Source: Halobacillus ihumii (GTDB lineage: Bacteria; Bacillota; Bacilli; Bacillales; Halobacillaceae). From it: a DNA stretch of 64,000 bases. Every line of letters begins with the position of its first letter. The stretch's first letter is position 1. Of the stretch, positions 8,650 through 15,087 are shown in pieces. Below the pieces are notes generated by a model. The model saw nothing but the letters and a program-made list of their open reading frames with translations. It searched no databases and was not told where the DNA came from. The DNA lies in NCBI RefSeq assembly GCF_902726645.1, contig NZ_CACVAO010000002.1:26109-90108 (forward strand). The letters are read 5' to 3'. The position numbers and the translations under genes are program-made.

Positions 8650-9113
8650 ATAGATAACTGAAGCTGTTGAAAAAGCAAATAATGAATTATTATGATCGGT
8701 TAAACAGGACGGGTGAACCATGCTTTCTAATATTGGAAGAAAAACACTGGTATCATCTATAATTGCGGTGTACACGGTCGATCCCCGTCCATAGGCGTGC
8801 TGTGCCTTGGACTGGACGTGATGAAAAGGATGTCTACCAGGTGCTAACTCTTCAGGAAACATAAATTTATTCAGTGGACAGAGGAGGCCCCTGAAAAGAT
8901 TGAGTATTTACGTTCACCATGATTGACGCTTAAAACGCCCATATTTGCTATGTGTGGTGTTTTATGTCTAAATAAGGGTTATTTATAAGGGGAATTGTTT
9001 AAAAACGCCTATAAAGCCTAAAATGGCAATTTGCACCCTATCAATATTTATTGAGATGGGACGAAACTTCATTAATCCACCTTTGTGGAGGGATTTTATG
9101 ATTCGAAAGAATA
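8650..9113. other. Gene-poor, apparently degraded stretch
   Basis: No open frame with a credible start and ribosome site was found on either strand. A 73-codon minus-strand frame (8641-8862) has no ribosome site and unlikely composition. At 9098, MIRKNND with a good GGAGG site stops after seven codons just before a longer frame in another phase, suggesting frameshift decay. Confidence 0.45.
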
Positions 9114-9248
9114 ATGACTGAAGAAGAAAAGCAAAGTGAATTTGAACGATTGTGGCAGATAGAGGAAAAACAAAGCGAAATCCTGAAAAAACAAACAGGA
9201 AAAGGATTGTATGAAGAAGTTGATATTACCGACGACGGAAGGATTTAG
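9114..9248 (+). CDS. Small acidic helical protein, possibly frameshift remnant
   Basis: 44 aa, MTEEEKQSEFERLWQIEE followed by a GKGLYEEVDITDDGRI end. A well-placed GGAGG site lies upstream of a 7-codon frame starting at 9098 that stops as this one begins. The intact gene may have started at 9098 with one extra or missing base. Not recognised; the Glu-rich helix resembles small proteins found beside yolD-type genes, a weak comparison. Confidence 0.4.
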   Translation: MTEEEKQSEFERLWQIEEKQSEILKKQTGKGLYEEVDITDDGRI

Positions 9249-9319
9249 AAGGCAACGATTAATCAGGCAGCACCTCTTCTAGCTATATTGTGAAATTAAG
9301 ATACAAAAAGGTGATTAGT

Positions 9320-9704
9320 ATGAATCAAGACATGGGAAGATATCTTGATGAAATGTATTATTTTCCCCCTTGTCATAAAAGTGCTAAAGAATGATAAAAA
9401 GCTTTTCCAAGAATTCAAAATGAGGAATGTCTACTTAGACAAAGTGGATTCGGTTATCGAATCCGTACAAACTGATCTCAACCATGTGAAACAACAAATG
9501 TATTCGGTTTATCATGTAGATATCAAACAGTTGAATCAAAAAGGTGAAGTATTACAATACAAATGGACTACAAGAGACCAGGACGGGATTATTGAGCTTT
9601 CGTCTAGCCAACTCCGGGAACATACAAAAAATATGCTGCAAGAATACTTCTATGGCTCCTTAGCAAAACCTTATAAACCAAAAGTTCGAACATGGGATGA
9701 ATAA
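9320..9704 (+). pseudogene. Small hypothetical gene broken by a frameshift at a C5 run
   Basis: The ATG at 9320 follows AAAAGGTGATT and encodes MNQDMGRYLDEMYYFPP, but the frame stops after 24 codons. The next frame continues from the same spot (IFPLVIKVLKNDKKLF...) to 9704, so one base is gained or lost near TTTTCCCCCTT (about 9361-9369). The combined product would be about 128 aa, hydrophilic and helical, ending KPKVRTWDE. The family is not named. It could be natural decay or a homopolymer base-call error. Confidence 0.55.
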
Positions 9705-9910
9705 CATGTTCTTAAGTATAGGAAATGTGTATATGTCCTGTTTTCGAGGTACACTAAACATAGAAGTAGCTAAATTAAGAAGGCCCACGGTGCTTTAACA
9801 ACGCAGGTCACAACAGACCGAACTATCAAGAGGATAAGGCTTTAATGGTGTCCTTTTGCCATCACATAAGGGGGTCTGTTGTTAGTGCTATTGAACATGA
9901 TATAGGCAAG

Positions 9911-9936
9911 CAGCCTTTCCCATTAAGGAAAGGCTG
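9911..9936. repeat. Perfect 10-bp hairpin
   Basis: CAGCCTTTCC (9911-9920), six-base loop, GGAAAGGCTG (9927-9936). It lies in the gene-poor zone downstream of the minus-strand type I toxin. No clear T-run on either strand, so it may be an RNA 3'-end structure or processing site. Confidence 0.5.
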
Positions 9937-10005
9937 AAACAAACTACTCAAGGGCGGTTTAGGTCGTTCAGGTGTACAAAGTTGCTGTCCGTGGTATAAT
10001 AAGCA

Positions 10006-10166
10006 TAGAAACAACAAATAATCATAAAATAAAGAAAGACCGCAGGTGCTACTAACACCATACGGTCTAAATACAATATGATCAGTTCCCCTACAAGGGG
10101 GGACGGAGCAGTAAGGAACAGACCTCACCACGAGCCGCTAACTCAGAAGGTGGGGTCTATTTTTTA
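10006..10166 (+). ncRNA. Candidate antitoxin small RNA opposite the toxin transcript
   Basis: A promoter-like pair on the plus strand (TGTACA at 9973-9978, 16 bases, TATAAT at 9995-10000) precedes a stretch without coding potential. It contains a hairpin (AGACCG...CGGTCT, about 10040-10071) and a terminator-like stem (AGACCTCACC 10121-10130 with GGTGGGGTCT 10149-10158, then ATTTTTTA). Its 3' end overlaps the end of the minus-strand toxin frame. This convergent layout is typical of Bacillus type I antitoxin RNAs. Inferred; expression not shown. Confidence 0.45.
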
Positions 10167-10234
10167 TGGTTTATGATCGTAACAACAAGTGTTGCGAAGG
10201 CGATCATCAAAAATAGAACTTCAAAGGTTGTCAA
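10157..10234 (-). CDS. Holin-like type I toxin peptide
   Basis: 25 aa starting at TTG (10234) after AAAGGGGGTG (spacing about 7): a short polar start (LTTFEVL), one membrane helix (FLMIAFATLVVTII) and a basic end (NHKK). This matches the small 'putative holin-like toxin' peptides of Firmicutes (pattern M-S/T-T-F-E-A-L-x-L-M-I-A-F-x-T-L). It inserts in the membrane and is normally silenced by an antisense RNA; a candidate is seen on the opposite strand. Confidence 0.65.
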   Translation of the reverse strand: MTTFEVLFLMIAFATLVVTIINHKK

Positions 10235-10499
10235 AGGCTAACACCCCCTTTGCATCCGACATGTCCAAAAGACACGACAAACAGCAGGAATGCGCCGACC
10301 CCGACCTTGAGAAAAACCGAACCATTGTACATTAATTATAACATGTAACCATTGTTAAATGGGGCTTATACAATGATTTGTAGTTTTAATTTATAAAAAA
10401 CATCTACATTTAAAATTAAATTTAATATTGTTATTAGTATTCATATTAGATTCGATTTCAGTACTAATATGAGTATTGATGTTAACACTTACATTAGTG
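10235..10499. other. Toxin leader plus AT-rich repeat region near the par locus
   Basis: Bases 10235-10340 are the likely toxin 5' leader (minus strand). Bases 10340-10499 are very AT-rich, with repeated TTAGTATT/AATATTAG-like words and the motif GTTAACACTTACATTAGTGC (10481-10500) that recurs near parA and inside the parB-like gene. No gene seen. Confidence 0.5.
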
Positions 10500-10500
10500 C
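10481..10500. repeat. Centromere-like motif, copy 1
   Basis: GTTAACACTTACATTAGTGC. The same core GTTAACACTT(A/T)CATTAGT occurs at 11181-11198 and a variant at 12241-12260. TTTCAGTACTA also accompanies both of the first two copies (about 10456 and 11205). Likely recognition sites for the RHH partition protein (inference). Confidence 0.5.
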
Positions 10501-10697
10501 TAAATAATATACTTAACGGCCCCTTTGAAAACGGTCACTTCTACAGCCTCTCCGTTCTTTTCCGTTTCCAGAATGATTTCATACTGGAATACTTTCAGTA
10601 ACTTCCCTTTCATCACTTTTCCATCAAGAAAACAAATCGAAATGTTTTCCCCTATTTTGTGGATATACCCGTACTTCTTCTTTTCGCTAGTTCCCAT
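10500..10697 (-). CDS. Hfq-like (Sm-fold) small protein
   Basis: 65 aa. The central part (ISICFLDGKVMKGKLLKV, then FQYEIILET, VTVFKGAVKYII) follows the Hfq Sm1/Sm2 pattern: 'xVxFLxNGxxxxGxLxxFDxFxxxL' and a terminal 'xYKHAISxI', with VFKGAVKYI at the place of YKHAISTI. The strict KH of Sm2 is changed to KG. Start ATG with a weak AAGG site. It lies downstream of the par genes on the same strand. An RNA-binding hexamer role is inferred; it could be a diverged Sm-like protein. Confidence 0.55.
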   Translation of the reverse strand: MGTSEKKKYGYIHKIGENISICFLDGKVMKGKLLKVFQYEIILETEKNGEAVEVTVFKGAVKYII

Positions 10698-10721
10698 TAC
10701 CTTATTTCCCCTTTCCTTTTG

Positions 10722-10943
10722 CTAAGTCGTTCTACTACGAGACACTTTTCTATACAAAGCAATGACAGCTCTGTTTTCTCTTTCCCATTCCTGATTTTTC
10801 AGCATTGGAATATTAAATGCTTGTTCCATTTCCGTCATGAGCGTGGCAAAACGACGATCCTTTTCTCCGGTTGATAAACCACATGTAATTGTTTCTTCAT
10901 ACCTTCTATTGAATGCTTTTAATGCTGCTCTTTTTTTAGTCAT
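10722..10943 (-). CDS. Hypothetical 73-aa basic protein in the par operon
   Basis: Rich in Arg/Lys at both ends (MTKKRAALKAFNRRYEE and YRKVSRSRTT), helical, with no membrane segment. It lies 15 bp after the parB-like gene and 24 bp before the Hfq-like gene on the same strand, so an operon is likely. Not recognised. Confidence 0.55.
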   Translation of the reverse strand: MTKKRAALKAFNRRYEETITCGLSTGEKDRRFATLMTEMEQAFNIPMLKNQEWERENRAVIALYRKVSRSRTT

Positions 10944-10958
10944 TCAGGTACCTCTCAT

Positions 10959-11399
10959 CTATGACTTAAAAACGGATTTCAAGAACTCATTAACGAGGTT
11001 AGATCGTGCCCCTTTCCCGTGCTTCTTTCCGAATTTCTCAAATTCTTTTGCGATATCCTCATCGAGATGAATACTCACTTGCCGTTTCTTTACTGGCTTC
11101 TCTTTTCCTGTGACCGCAGAAACAATACTTTCTATGTTGTTAGTGTTAGAACTGGTTTCATTATTATCATTAGTATTAGTGTTAACACTTTCATTAGTTT
11201 TATTTTCAGTACTAGAATTAGACTTAGAGTTATTATTAGTACTGGATTTAAAACTTATATTAGAATTATCTTTGACGTTCTTATTGTTTTTAGATTCAGT
11301 GTTATTATCCGTTTCATTATTTGTATTAGTGTTAGTGTTCTTATTCTTATCAGTATTAGCGACTTTTCCAAATCCGGCCAACCCTTTTTTATTACTCAT
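10959..11399 (-). CDS. Plasmid partition protein with Asn-rich linker and C-terminal RHH domain
   Basis: 146 aa. Start ATG at 11399 overlaps the parA stop and has GGAGATCAATGAGG before it. Residues 1-15 (MSNKKGLAGFGKV) may contact ParA. About 20-95 is an Asn/Thr/Ser low-complexity tract. The C-terminus (KKRQVSIHLDEDIAKEF...GARSNLVNEFLKS) is a ribbon-helix-helix DNA-binding unit. The pair ParA + RHH ParB-like segregates the plasmid. The DNA of the linker carries a copy of the centromere-like motif (11181-11200), so coding sequence and binding site may coincide. Confidence 0.72.
   Translation of the reverse strand: MSNKKGLAGFGKVANTDKNKNTNTNTNNETDNNTESKNNKNVKDNSNISFKSSTNNNSKSNSSTENKTNESVNTNTNDNNETSSNTNNIESIVSAVTGKEKPVKKRQVSIHLDEDIAKEFEKFGKKHGKGARSNLVNEFLKSVFKS
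11181..11200. repeat. Centromere-like motif, copy 2 (inside the RHH partition gene)
   Basis: GTTAACACTTTCATTAGTTT, preceded by TAGTATTAGT and followed by TTTTCAGTACTAG. It shares 17 of its first 18 bases with copy 1 and much of its flank, although it lies in the codons of the Asn/Thr-rich linker. Confidence 0.5.
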
Positions 11400-12174
11400 C
11401 CTCATTGATCTCCTTCCATAGTTCAAAATAGACATTTGCTTTTTGTATATTTTTACCCAGGGTAGCAGGTAAATTATCATACGCCACGGAACTTGCAAAT
11501 CGGATGGTTGAAGGAATATACGTATCAAACATTTTCACGCCATTTTCTATGGCGTATCTGCGTGTTTCTTGCATGACTTCTTGGTGCAGTGTTGTTTGGT
11601 AATTCACCATTGTTGCAAACACACCGAGCAAGTTTAGGTCAGGATTATATTGCTCTTTAAAATCTTCAATGGTTTGCAGCACTTTTATTAACGATCTCAT
11701 TGAGTATGATTCTGGATTGTAAGGAATCAACACTTCATCAGCAAATGTAAAGGCGTTGCCGACCATCAGGGACAAAGAAGGTGGCGTATCTATAAAAATA
11801 TAATCGTACTCATTTTTTAATTTAGCACATGTCTTTTTCATGATGGTAAATGGTTCAGGGTATTGATCTCTGTCTCCGATCACTCCGAAGTCAAATCCTA
11901 CTAAATCATCATTAGCAGGTAAAATATCAATATAATCATGCGCCTTTACAATGACTTCTTTAGGGTCCGTTTCTTCAAGCAATACATTGTATAATCCCTG
12001 TTCAAAATCATTATCTGGATTAAAGCCGAAGGTTAGTGCAACATTCGACTGATTGTCCGCATCAATGATGAGGACTTTCTTTTTTTCGGTAGCTAAAACT
12101 CCTGCCAAATTCGTTGCTGTTGTCGTTTTCAACGAACCGCCTTTGTTGTTATTAATACAAATAACAGTACCCAA
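11392..12174 (-). CDS. parA: ParA-family partition ATPase
   Basis: 260 aa. The TTG at 12174 was chosen because AGGTGG lies 7 bases upstream; longer frames lack a ribosome site. It has the deviant Walker A KGGSLKTTT (residues about 11-19), DADNQSNVALTFGF (A'), and the IFIDTPPSLSLM Walker B-type motif. Length fits the small ParA class that has no N-terminal HTH. It forms ATP-dependent nucleoid-bound gradients that move plasmid copies with the downstream RHH protein. Confidence 0.92.
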   Translation of the reverse strand: MGTVICINNNKGGSLKTTTATNLAGVLATEKKKVLIIDADNQSNVALTFGFNPDNDFEQGLYNVLLEETDPKEVIVKAHDYIDILPANDDLVGFDFGVIGDRDQYPEPFTIMKKTCAKLKNEYDYIFIDTPPSLSLMVGNAFTFADEVLIPYNPESYSMRSLIKVLQTIEDFKEQYNPDLNLLGVFATMVNYQTTLHQEVMQETRRYAIENGVKMFDTYIPSTIRFASSVAYDNLPATLGKNIQKANVYFELWKEINEDE

Positions 12175-12372
12175 ATTAATACCACCTCTCAAATTATATT
12201 TAATGTTGTTACTTATTATTATACTTTGACTAACTCTAAAGTCAACACTTACATAAGTACTTTTATTGAATCTAACCATAAAATTAAAATTAATACTAAA
12301 TCTAATCATAATTGTGATTTTAAATTTATTTCTAAATCTTATTGGAGTGAAGAATAAGTTTATAGGGGTCAC
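12175..12372. other. parA upstream region with AT-rich repeats
   Basis: Contains GTCAACACTTACATAAGTAC (12241-12260), a variant of the motifs at 10481 and 11181. It also has repeated TTAAAATTAATACTAAATCTAATCATAA-type words. Likely operator/centromere DNA for the partition pair; no gene is visible with a ribosome site. Confidence 0.45.
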
Positions 12373-12572
12373 CCAAAGGGTCTACTACCAGTTTCTAAGA
12401 TAGCCAAGTACGCTATCTAACAAATTGGTGTATCTCGCTTCCCTCTAAAATCGTCGATAACAACGGGCTGTAGCAAAGGGGTAGGTCGTGAAGCAAAAAC
12501 AGTCCGATAAGTTCCTGTCGATTTCTTAACGGGTGAACGATGACAAAACCATCAAGACCGTTCAAAAGGGAT

Positions 12573-12594
12573 AGCAGGCTACGCCTGCTTTTTA
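12573..12594 (+). terminator. Intrinsic terminator
   Basis: AGCAGGC TAC GCCTGCT (12573-12589) followed by TTTTTATT. It would end a plus-strand transcript crossing 12.4-12.6 kb; no gene was found in 12373-12570. Confidence 0.65.
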
Positions 12595-12639
12595 TTATGG
12601 TTATTTTTCCTTTTGCACTCCGAATCGTACAACGCCCTA

Positions 12640-12703
12640 AATCTTCTAACCTTCCAATGGGGCAGGTACCGTATGCCTTTCCCCATTGGAAGCTAAGAAG
12701 ATT
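12640..12703. repeat. 64-nt long imperfect hairpin
   Basis: AATCTTCT (12640-12647) and TTCCAATGGGG (12652-12662) pair with CCCCATTGGAA (12681-12691) and AGAAGATT (12696-12703), with inner GGCA/TGCC pairing. No T-run. It may be a single-strand origin, an oriT-like structure or a leader RNA fold. Smaller stems (TCCCCT/AGGGGA and ACTCCG/CGGAGT, about 12820-12854) follow just before the next gene. Confidence 0.55.
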
Positions 12704-12891
12704 ATGAAACCATCAATAAACTTTCACGGCATAGCCTTCGCTTTCGCTACGGTATTCCATGTTTTATTGACAGTTTCATATAGGGGTTGTGAGATTCTCC
12801 ATAGCAAAAGGGAAAAATAATCCCCTTTAGGGGACTTACTCCGTTTCGGAGTTACAAAAATCAAAAATAATTTCAAAGGAGCGAAAAGCAA

Positions 12892-13098
12892 ATGATAGTA
12901 AATTTCAATAGTGCCAAAGCAGACAAAGGAAAATATTTTGTTCATACCAAAAAAGGGGGAAGTCGCAATGCTGAAAGGATAGAAGGTAAATCTGCATGGT
13001 GTGTGCAGTATGAACAAACCGATGGAAACAAAGTTCCCTTGTCTTGGGTAGGAAAAGGTCTGGTTGTTGAAATAGAAAAGAAAGGTGGTGAACGGTAA
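12892..13098 (+). CDS. Hypothetical 68-aa protein upstream of the ArdC-like gene
   Basis: ATG with AAAGGAGCG upstream. Starts MIVNFNSAKADKGKYFVHTKK and is rich in Lys/Gly. Its stop overlaps the ATG of the next gene by one base (TAATG), so translation is probably coupled. Not recognised; the linkage suggests a role in plasmid establishment. Confidence 0.6.
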   Translation: MIVNFNSAKADKGKYFVHTKKGGSRNAERIEGKSAWCVQYEQTDGNKVPLSWVGKGLVVEIEKKGGER

Positions 13099-13925
13099 TG
13101 AGTAAAAAAATCTATGAAATGATTACGAATCAGATCATAAAGAAGTTGGAGGAAGGGACAGTCCCTTGGAAAAAACCTTTTAAAAATGGTGTAGCTATTA
13201 ATTGGAAAACACAAAATCCATATCGCGGCATTAATACCATGCTTTTAGAGGGTGGAGAGTACGCCACATTTAAACAAATAAAAGAGAGTGGGGGAAAGGT
13301 TAAAAAGGGAGAGAAAAGCCAAATCGTTGTTTTTTGGAAGTGGTTAGAGGTTGAGGATGAAGAAACAGAAAAAGAAAAAAAGATCCCATTTTTACGTTAT
13401 TATCGGGTCTTTGAAATTAATACACAAGTTGAAGGGTTAGAAAGTAAACGAGACACAGAAAGTTACAATCATAATCCCATCGAAGAAGCTGAAAAAATTA
13501 AACGGGAATATGTAAATGCGCCGTCCTTTAGTTTTATATCTGGTGCCGCATATTACAAGCCTTTCGAAGATAAAGTTAATGTCCCACCTATAAAAGATTT
13601 CGAGGATGTAAACAAGTATTATAGTACGCTGTTTCATGAACTTATTCACTCAACTGGACACAAAGAAAGATTAAGCAGGGAAGGTATCACAGGGACTATA
13701 AAATTCGGGAGTGAAAACTACAGCAAAGAAGAATTAATTGCAGAGCTTGGGGCTTCCATGTTGTGTGGAGTAACGGGAATAGAAAATACAACAATTGATA
13801 ACAGCGCATCGTATATTCAATCATGGTTGCGAGCATTAAAGAATGATAAAACATTAATTATAAGGGCGTCTCAACAAGCGCAAAAAGCCAGTGACTACAT
13901 TCAGGGCCTAACATTTAAATATTAA
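13098..13925 (+). CDS. ArdC-like antirestriction protein (ssDNA-binding domain plus zincin)
   Basis: 275 aa. The N-terminal domain (IIKKLEEGTVPWKKPF, NPYRGINTMLL, about 10-110) is the ArdC/DUF1738-type ssDNA-binding fold. The C-terminal domain is a zinc metallopeptidase-like fold with HELIHSTGH (180-188) and a downstream EELIAELGA that supplies the third ligand. ArdC-type proteins enter with or protect incoming conjugative DNA against restriction. It is followed by a small co-oriented gene. Start ATG after AAAGGTGGTGAACGGTA. Confidence 0.85.
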   Translation: MSKKIYEMITNQIIKKLEEGTVPWKKPFKNGVAINWKTQNPYRGINTMLLEGGEYATFKQIKESGGKVKKGEKSQIVVFWKWLEVEDEETEKEKKIPFLRYYRVFEINTQVEGLESKRDTESYNHNPIEEAEKIKREYVNAPSFSFISGAAYYKPFEDKVNVPPIKDFEDVNKYYSTLFHELIHSTGHKERLSREGITGTIKFGSENYSKEELIAELGASMLCGVTGIENTTIDNSASYIQSWLRALKNDKTLIIRASQQAQKASDYIQGLTFKY

Positions 13926-13977
13926 AAATTCCCCTTCATGGTGATTCCTTTGAGGGGAATAAAGGAGATTGAAGAAG

Positions 13978-14154
13978 ATGAAATATAAAACGAACAAAAC
14001 AGTAACAATAAATACTTACAAAGGAAGTTTTGAAGTCTCTGAAAATTGGTTGAAACAAAACACTGAAGGAATGAATATAAGTGAATTTCTAAGTAGCTAT
14101 ACTTGGGATGATGGAGAAAGGTTATACAATAAATTGTTAGAGGAAATTGAATGA
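13978..14154 (+). CDS. Hypothetical 58-aa protein
   Basis: ATG at 13978 (AAAGGAG about 10 bases upstream) was preferred to an in-frame TTG at 13969. Acidic C-terminus (DGERLYNKLLEEIE). No recognised family. Follows the ArdC-like gene by 52 bp and is probably in the same transcript. Confidence 0.5.
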   Translation: MKYKTNKTVTINTYKGSFEVSENWLKQNTEGMNISEFLSSYTWDDGERLYNKLLEEIE

Positions 14155-14162
14155 TAAACGCT

Positions 14163-14278
14163 GTTTACCCGGTTTCGATTCTGACCGGGTAAACTGTTAC
14201 GCATGGATGAAAAACTAAGGTTTTTCTTTGGTTTAAAAAGCAGGCATCGAGCCTGCTTATTGGTTGCTGAAGCAACCA
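14163..14278. repeat. Cluster of three perfect hairpins
   Basis: GTTTACCCGGT/ACCGGGTAAAC (14163-14173 with 14184-14194), AAGCAGGC/GCCTGCTT (14238-14245 with 14251-14258) and TGGTTGC/GCAACCA (14261-14278). There is no good T-run after any of them, so besides termination they may be a single-strand initiation or transfer-related structure near the mobilization module. Confidence 0.6.
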
Positions 14279-14347
14279 TGAAAACAAGGAAAAAACACTG
14301 ACGAGTTTTCACTATTCAATTCAAATTATGACTCCATGATGTAAGAT

Positions 14348-14602
14348 TTATAGATTAACATTAGAGGGATGATATTTGTTGGGTTTATTTTGATTGACGT
14401 ATTGAGAAAACATTTTAAGTAATGCCTCTGTATCTTCAATGGATAAATGTTCACATTCAAAATACTTTTCAAGTAAAGCACCTTTTTGGATAATTCTTCT
14501 GGTTCGTTCTCTACGTTCTTTTGATTCGACCTTTTGACGATCACGACTGATTTCAAGTTCCAATTCATTAATTTTTGCTTGGATTCGATCAATCTTATTC
14601 AT
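14348..14602 (-). CDS. DUF3847-like mobilization accessory protein
   Basis: 84 aa. A coiled-coil N-terminus (IQAKINELELEISRDRQ) is followed by RERTRRIIQKGALLEKYF and a short acidic helix. This layout matches the small DUF3847/TraD-like proteins encoded beside MobA/MobL relaxases ('R.RTHRLI.(R)GA.LE'). An overlapping frame (14326-14592) has no ribosome site. Divergent from the relaxase, next to oriT: probable relaxosome or regulatory accessory. Confidence 0.6.
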   Translation of the reverse strand: MNKIDRIQAKINELELEISRDRQKVESKERRERTRRIIQKGALLEKYFECEHLSIEDTEALLKMFSQYVNQNKPNKYHPSNVNL

Positions 14603-14613
14603 GAATAATTACC

Positions 14614-14850
14614 TTAATATTGTTTTGCGTATTGATCTGAAGATGATGTTTCTAAATTTGAATTTTGTTCGTCAAATTGATCTTTAAGGTAACTAATTAG
14701 TTCAATTGCTTTTTTTTCATCTTCATAATCTAGGTTAAATGTTTTTAAAAATTGTTTACCAATTTTATTTTCAAACTTCAGTTTTTCTTCTTTGATTTGT
14801 TTTTGAAGTTCTTCGATTTTCTCTTGCTTACTTTTAATTCTATTTGCCAT
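14614..14850 (-). CDS. Coiled-coil mobilization accessory protein (MobC/TraC-like position)
   Basis: 78 aa with AAAGGAG before the ATG. A Lys/Glu coiled-coil (KQEKIEELQKQIKEEKLK) leads into GKQFLKTFNLDYEDEKKAIELISYL, similar in form to the small proteins beside MobQ relaxases. It faces away from the relaxase gene with oriT between them, as accessory relaxosome genes often do. Function inferred from context. Confidence 0.55.
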   Translation of the reverse strand: MANRIKSKQEKIEELQKQIKEEKLKFENKIGKQFLKTFNLDYEDEKKAIELISYLKDQFDEQNSNLETSSSDQYAKQY

Positions 14851-14953
14851 CAGTTAATCGCTCCTTTGGGGTTTTATTTTATTGTGGCATAATTCAAATA
14901 ATATTGCAATAATTTTCCCTGTTTGCTATAATGTTCCCAAGTTCAATGAACGA

Positions 14954-14985
14954 AGGGCGCACTTATGCACCGTTTTTAACGGTGC
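14954..14985 (-). other. oriT with RSF1010/pIP501-type nick site and adjacent hairpin
   Basis: On the minus strand TAAGTGCGCCCT (14965-14954) is the nick-region sequence shared by MobQ plasmids such as RSF1010, pIP501 and pSK41, with the expected cut between G and C (14958/14957). Immediately 5' on that strand is a perfect 8-bp hairpin, GCACCGTT/AACGGTGC (14967-14974, 14978-14985). It lies 102 bp before the relaxase ATG. Confidence 0.85.
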
Positions 14986-15087
14986 GCCAGTACCTGTCAA
15001 ACTAACGTTTGAGAAGGATAACGCCCTCAAATGATATGTGGTAAAATTCGCTTCGCTCATGTTGAAAAAGAAAGGAGGATGTATGTT

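Noticed and set aside
8739..8800. TatA-like start (MLSNIG) on the plus strand at about 8719
   Set aside because: Frame stops within 25 codons and lacks the TatA hinge; chance resemblance.
8641..8862. 73-aa minus-strand ORF that might have been a DNA-polymerase or YolD relic
   Set aside because: Could not align any motif with confidence; no start signal.
9862..10131. 89-aa minus-strand ORF
   Set aside because: Cys/Pro-rich improbable composition and no ribosome site. It is the shadow of the toxin-antitoxin non-coding region.
11019..11421. Two long plus-strand hydrophobic ORFs opposite the Asn-rich partition gene
   Set aside because: They are antisense translations of AAT/AAC-rich codons; repetitive Ile/Leu/Ser/Val composition, no ribosome sites.
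14326..14592. 88-aa minus-strand ORF overlapping the DUF3847-like gene
   Set aside because: Lacks a ribosome site; the overlapping 84-aa frame shows the family pattern.
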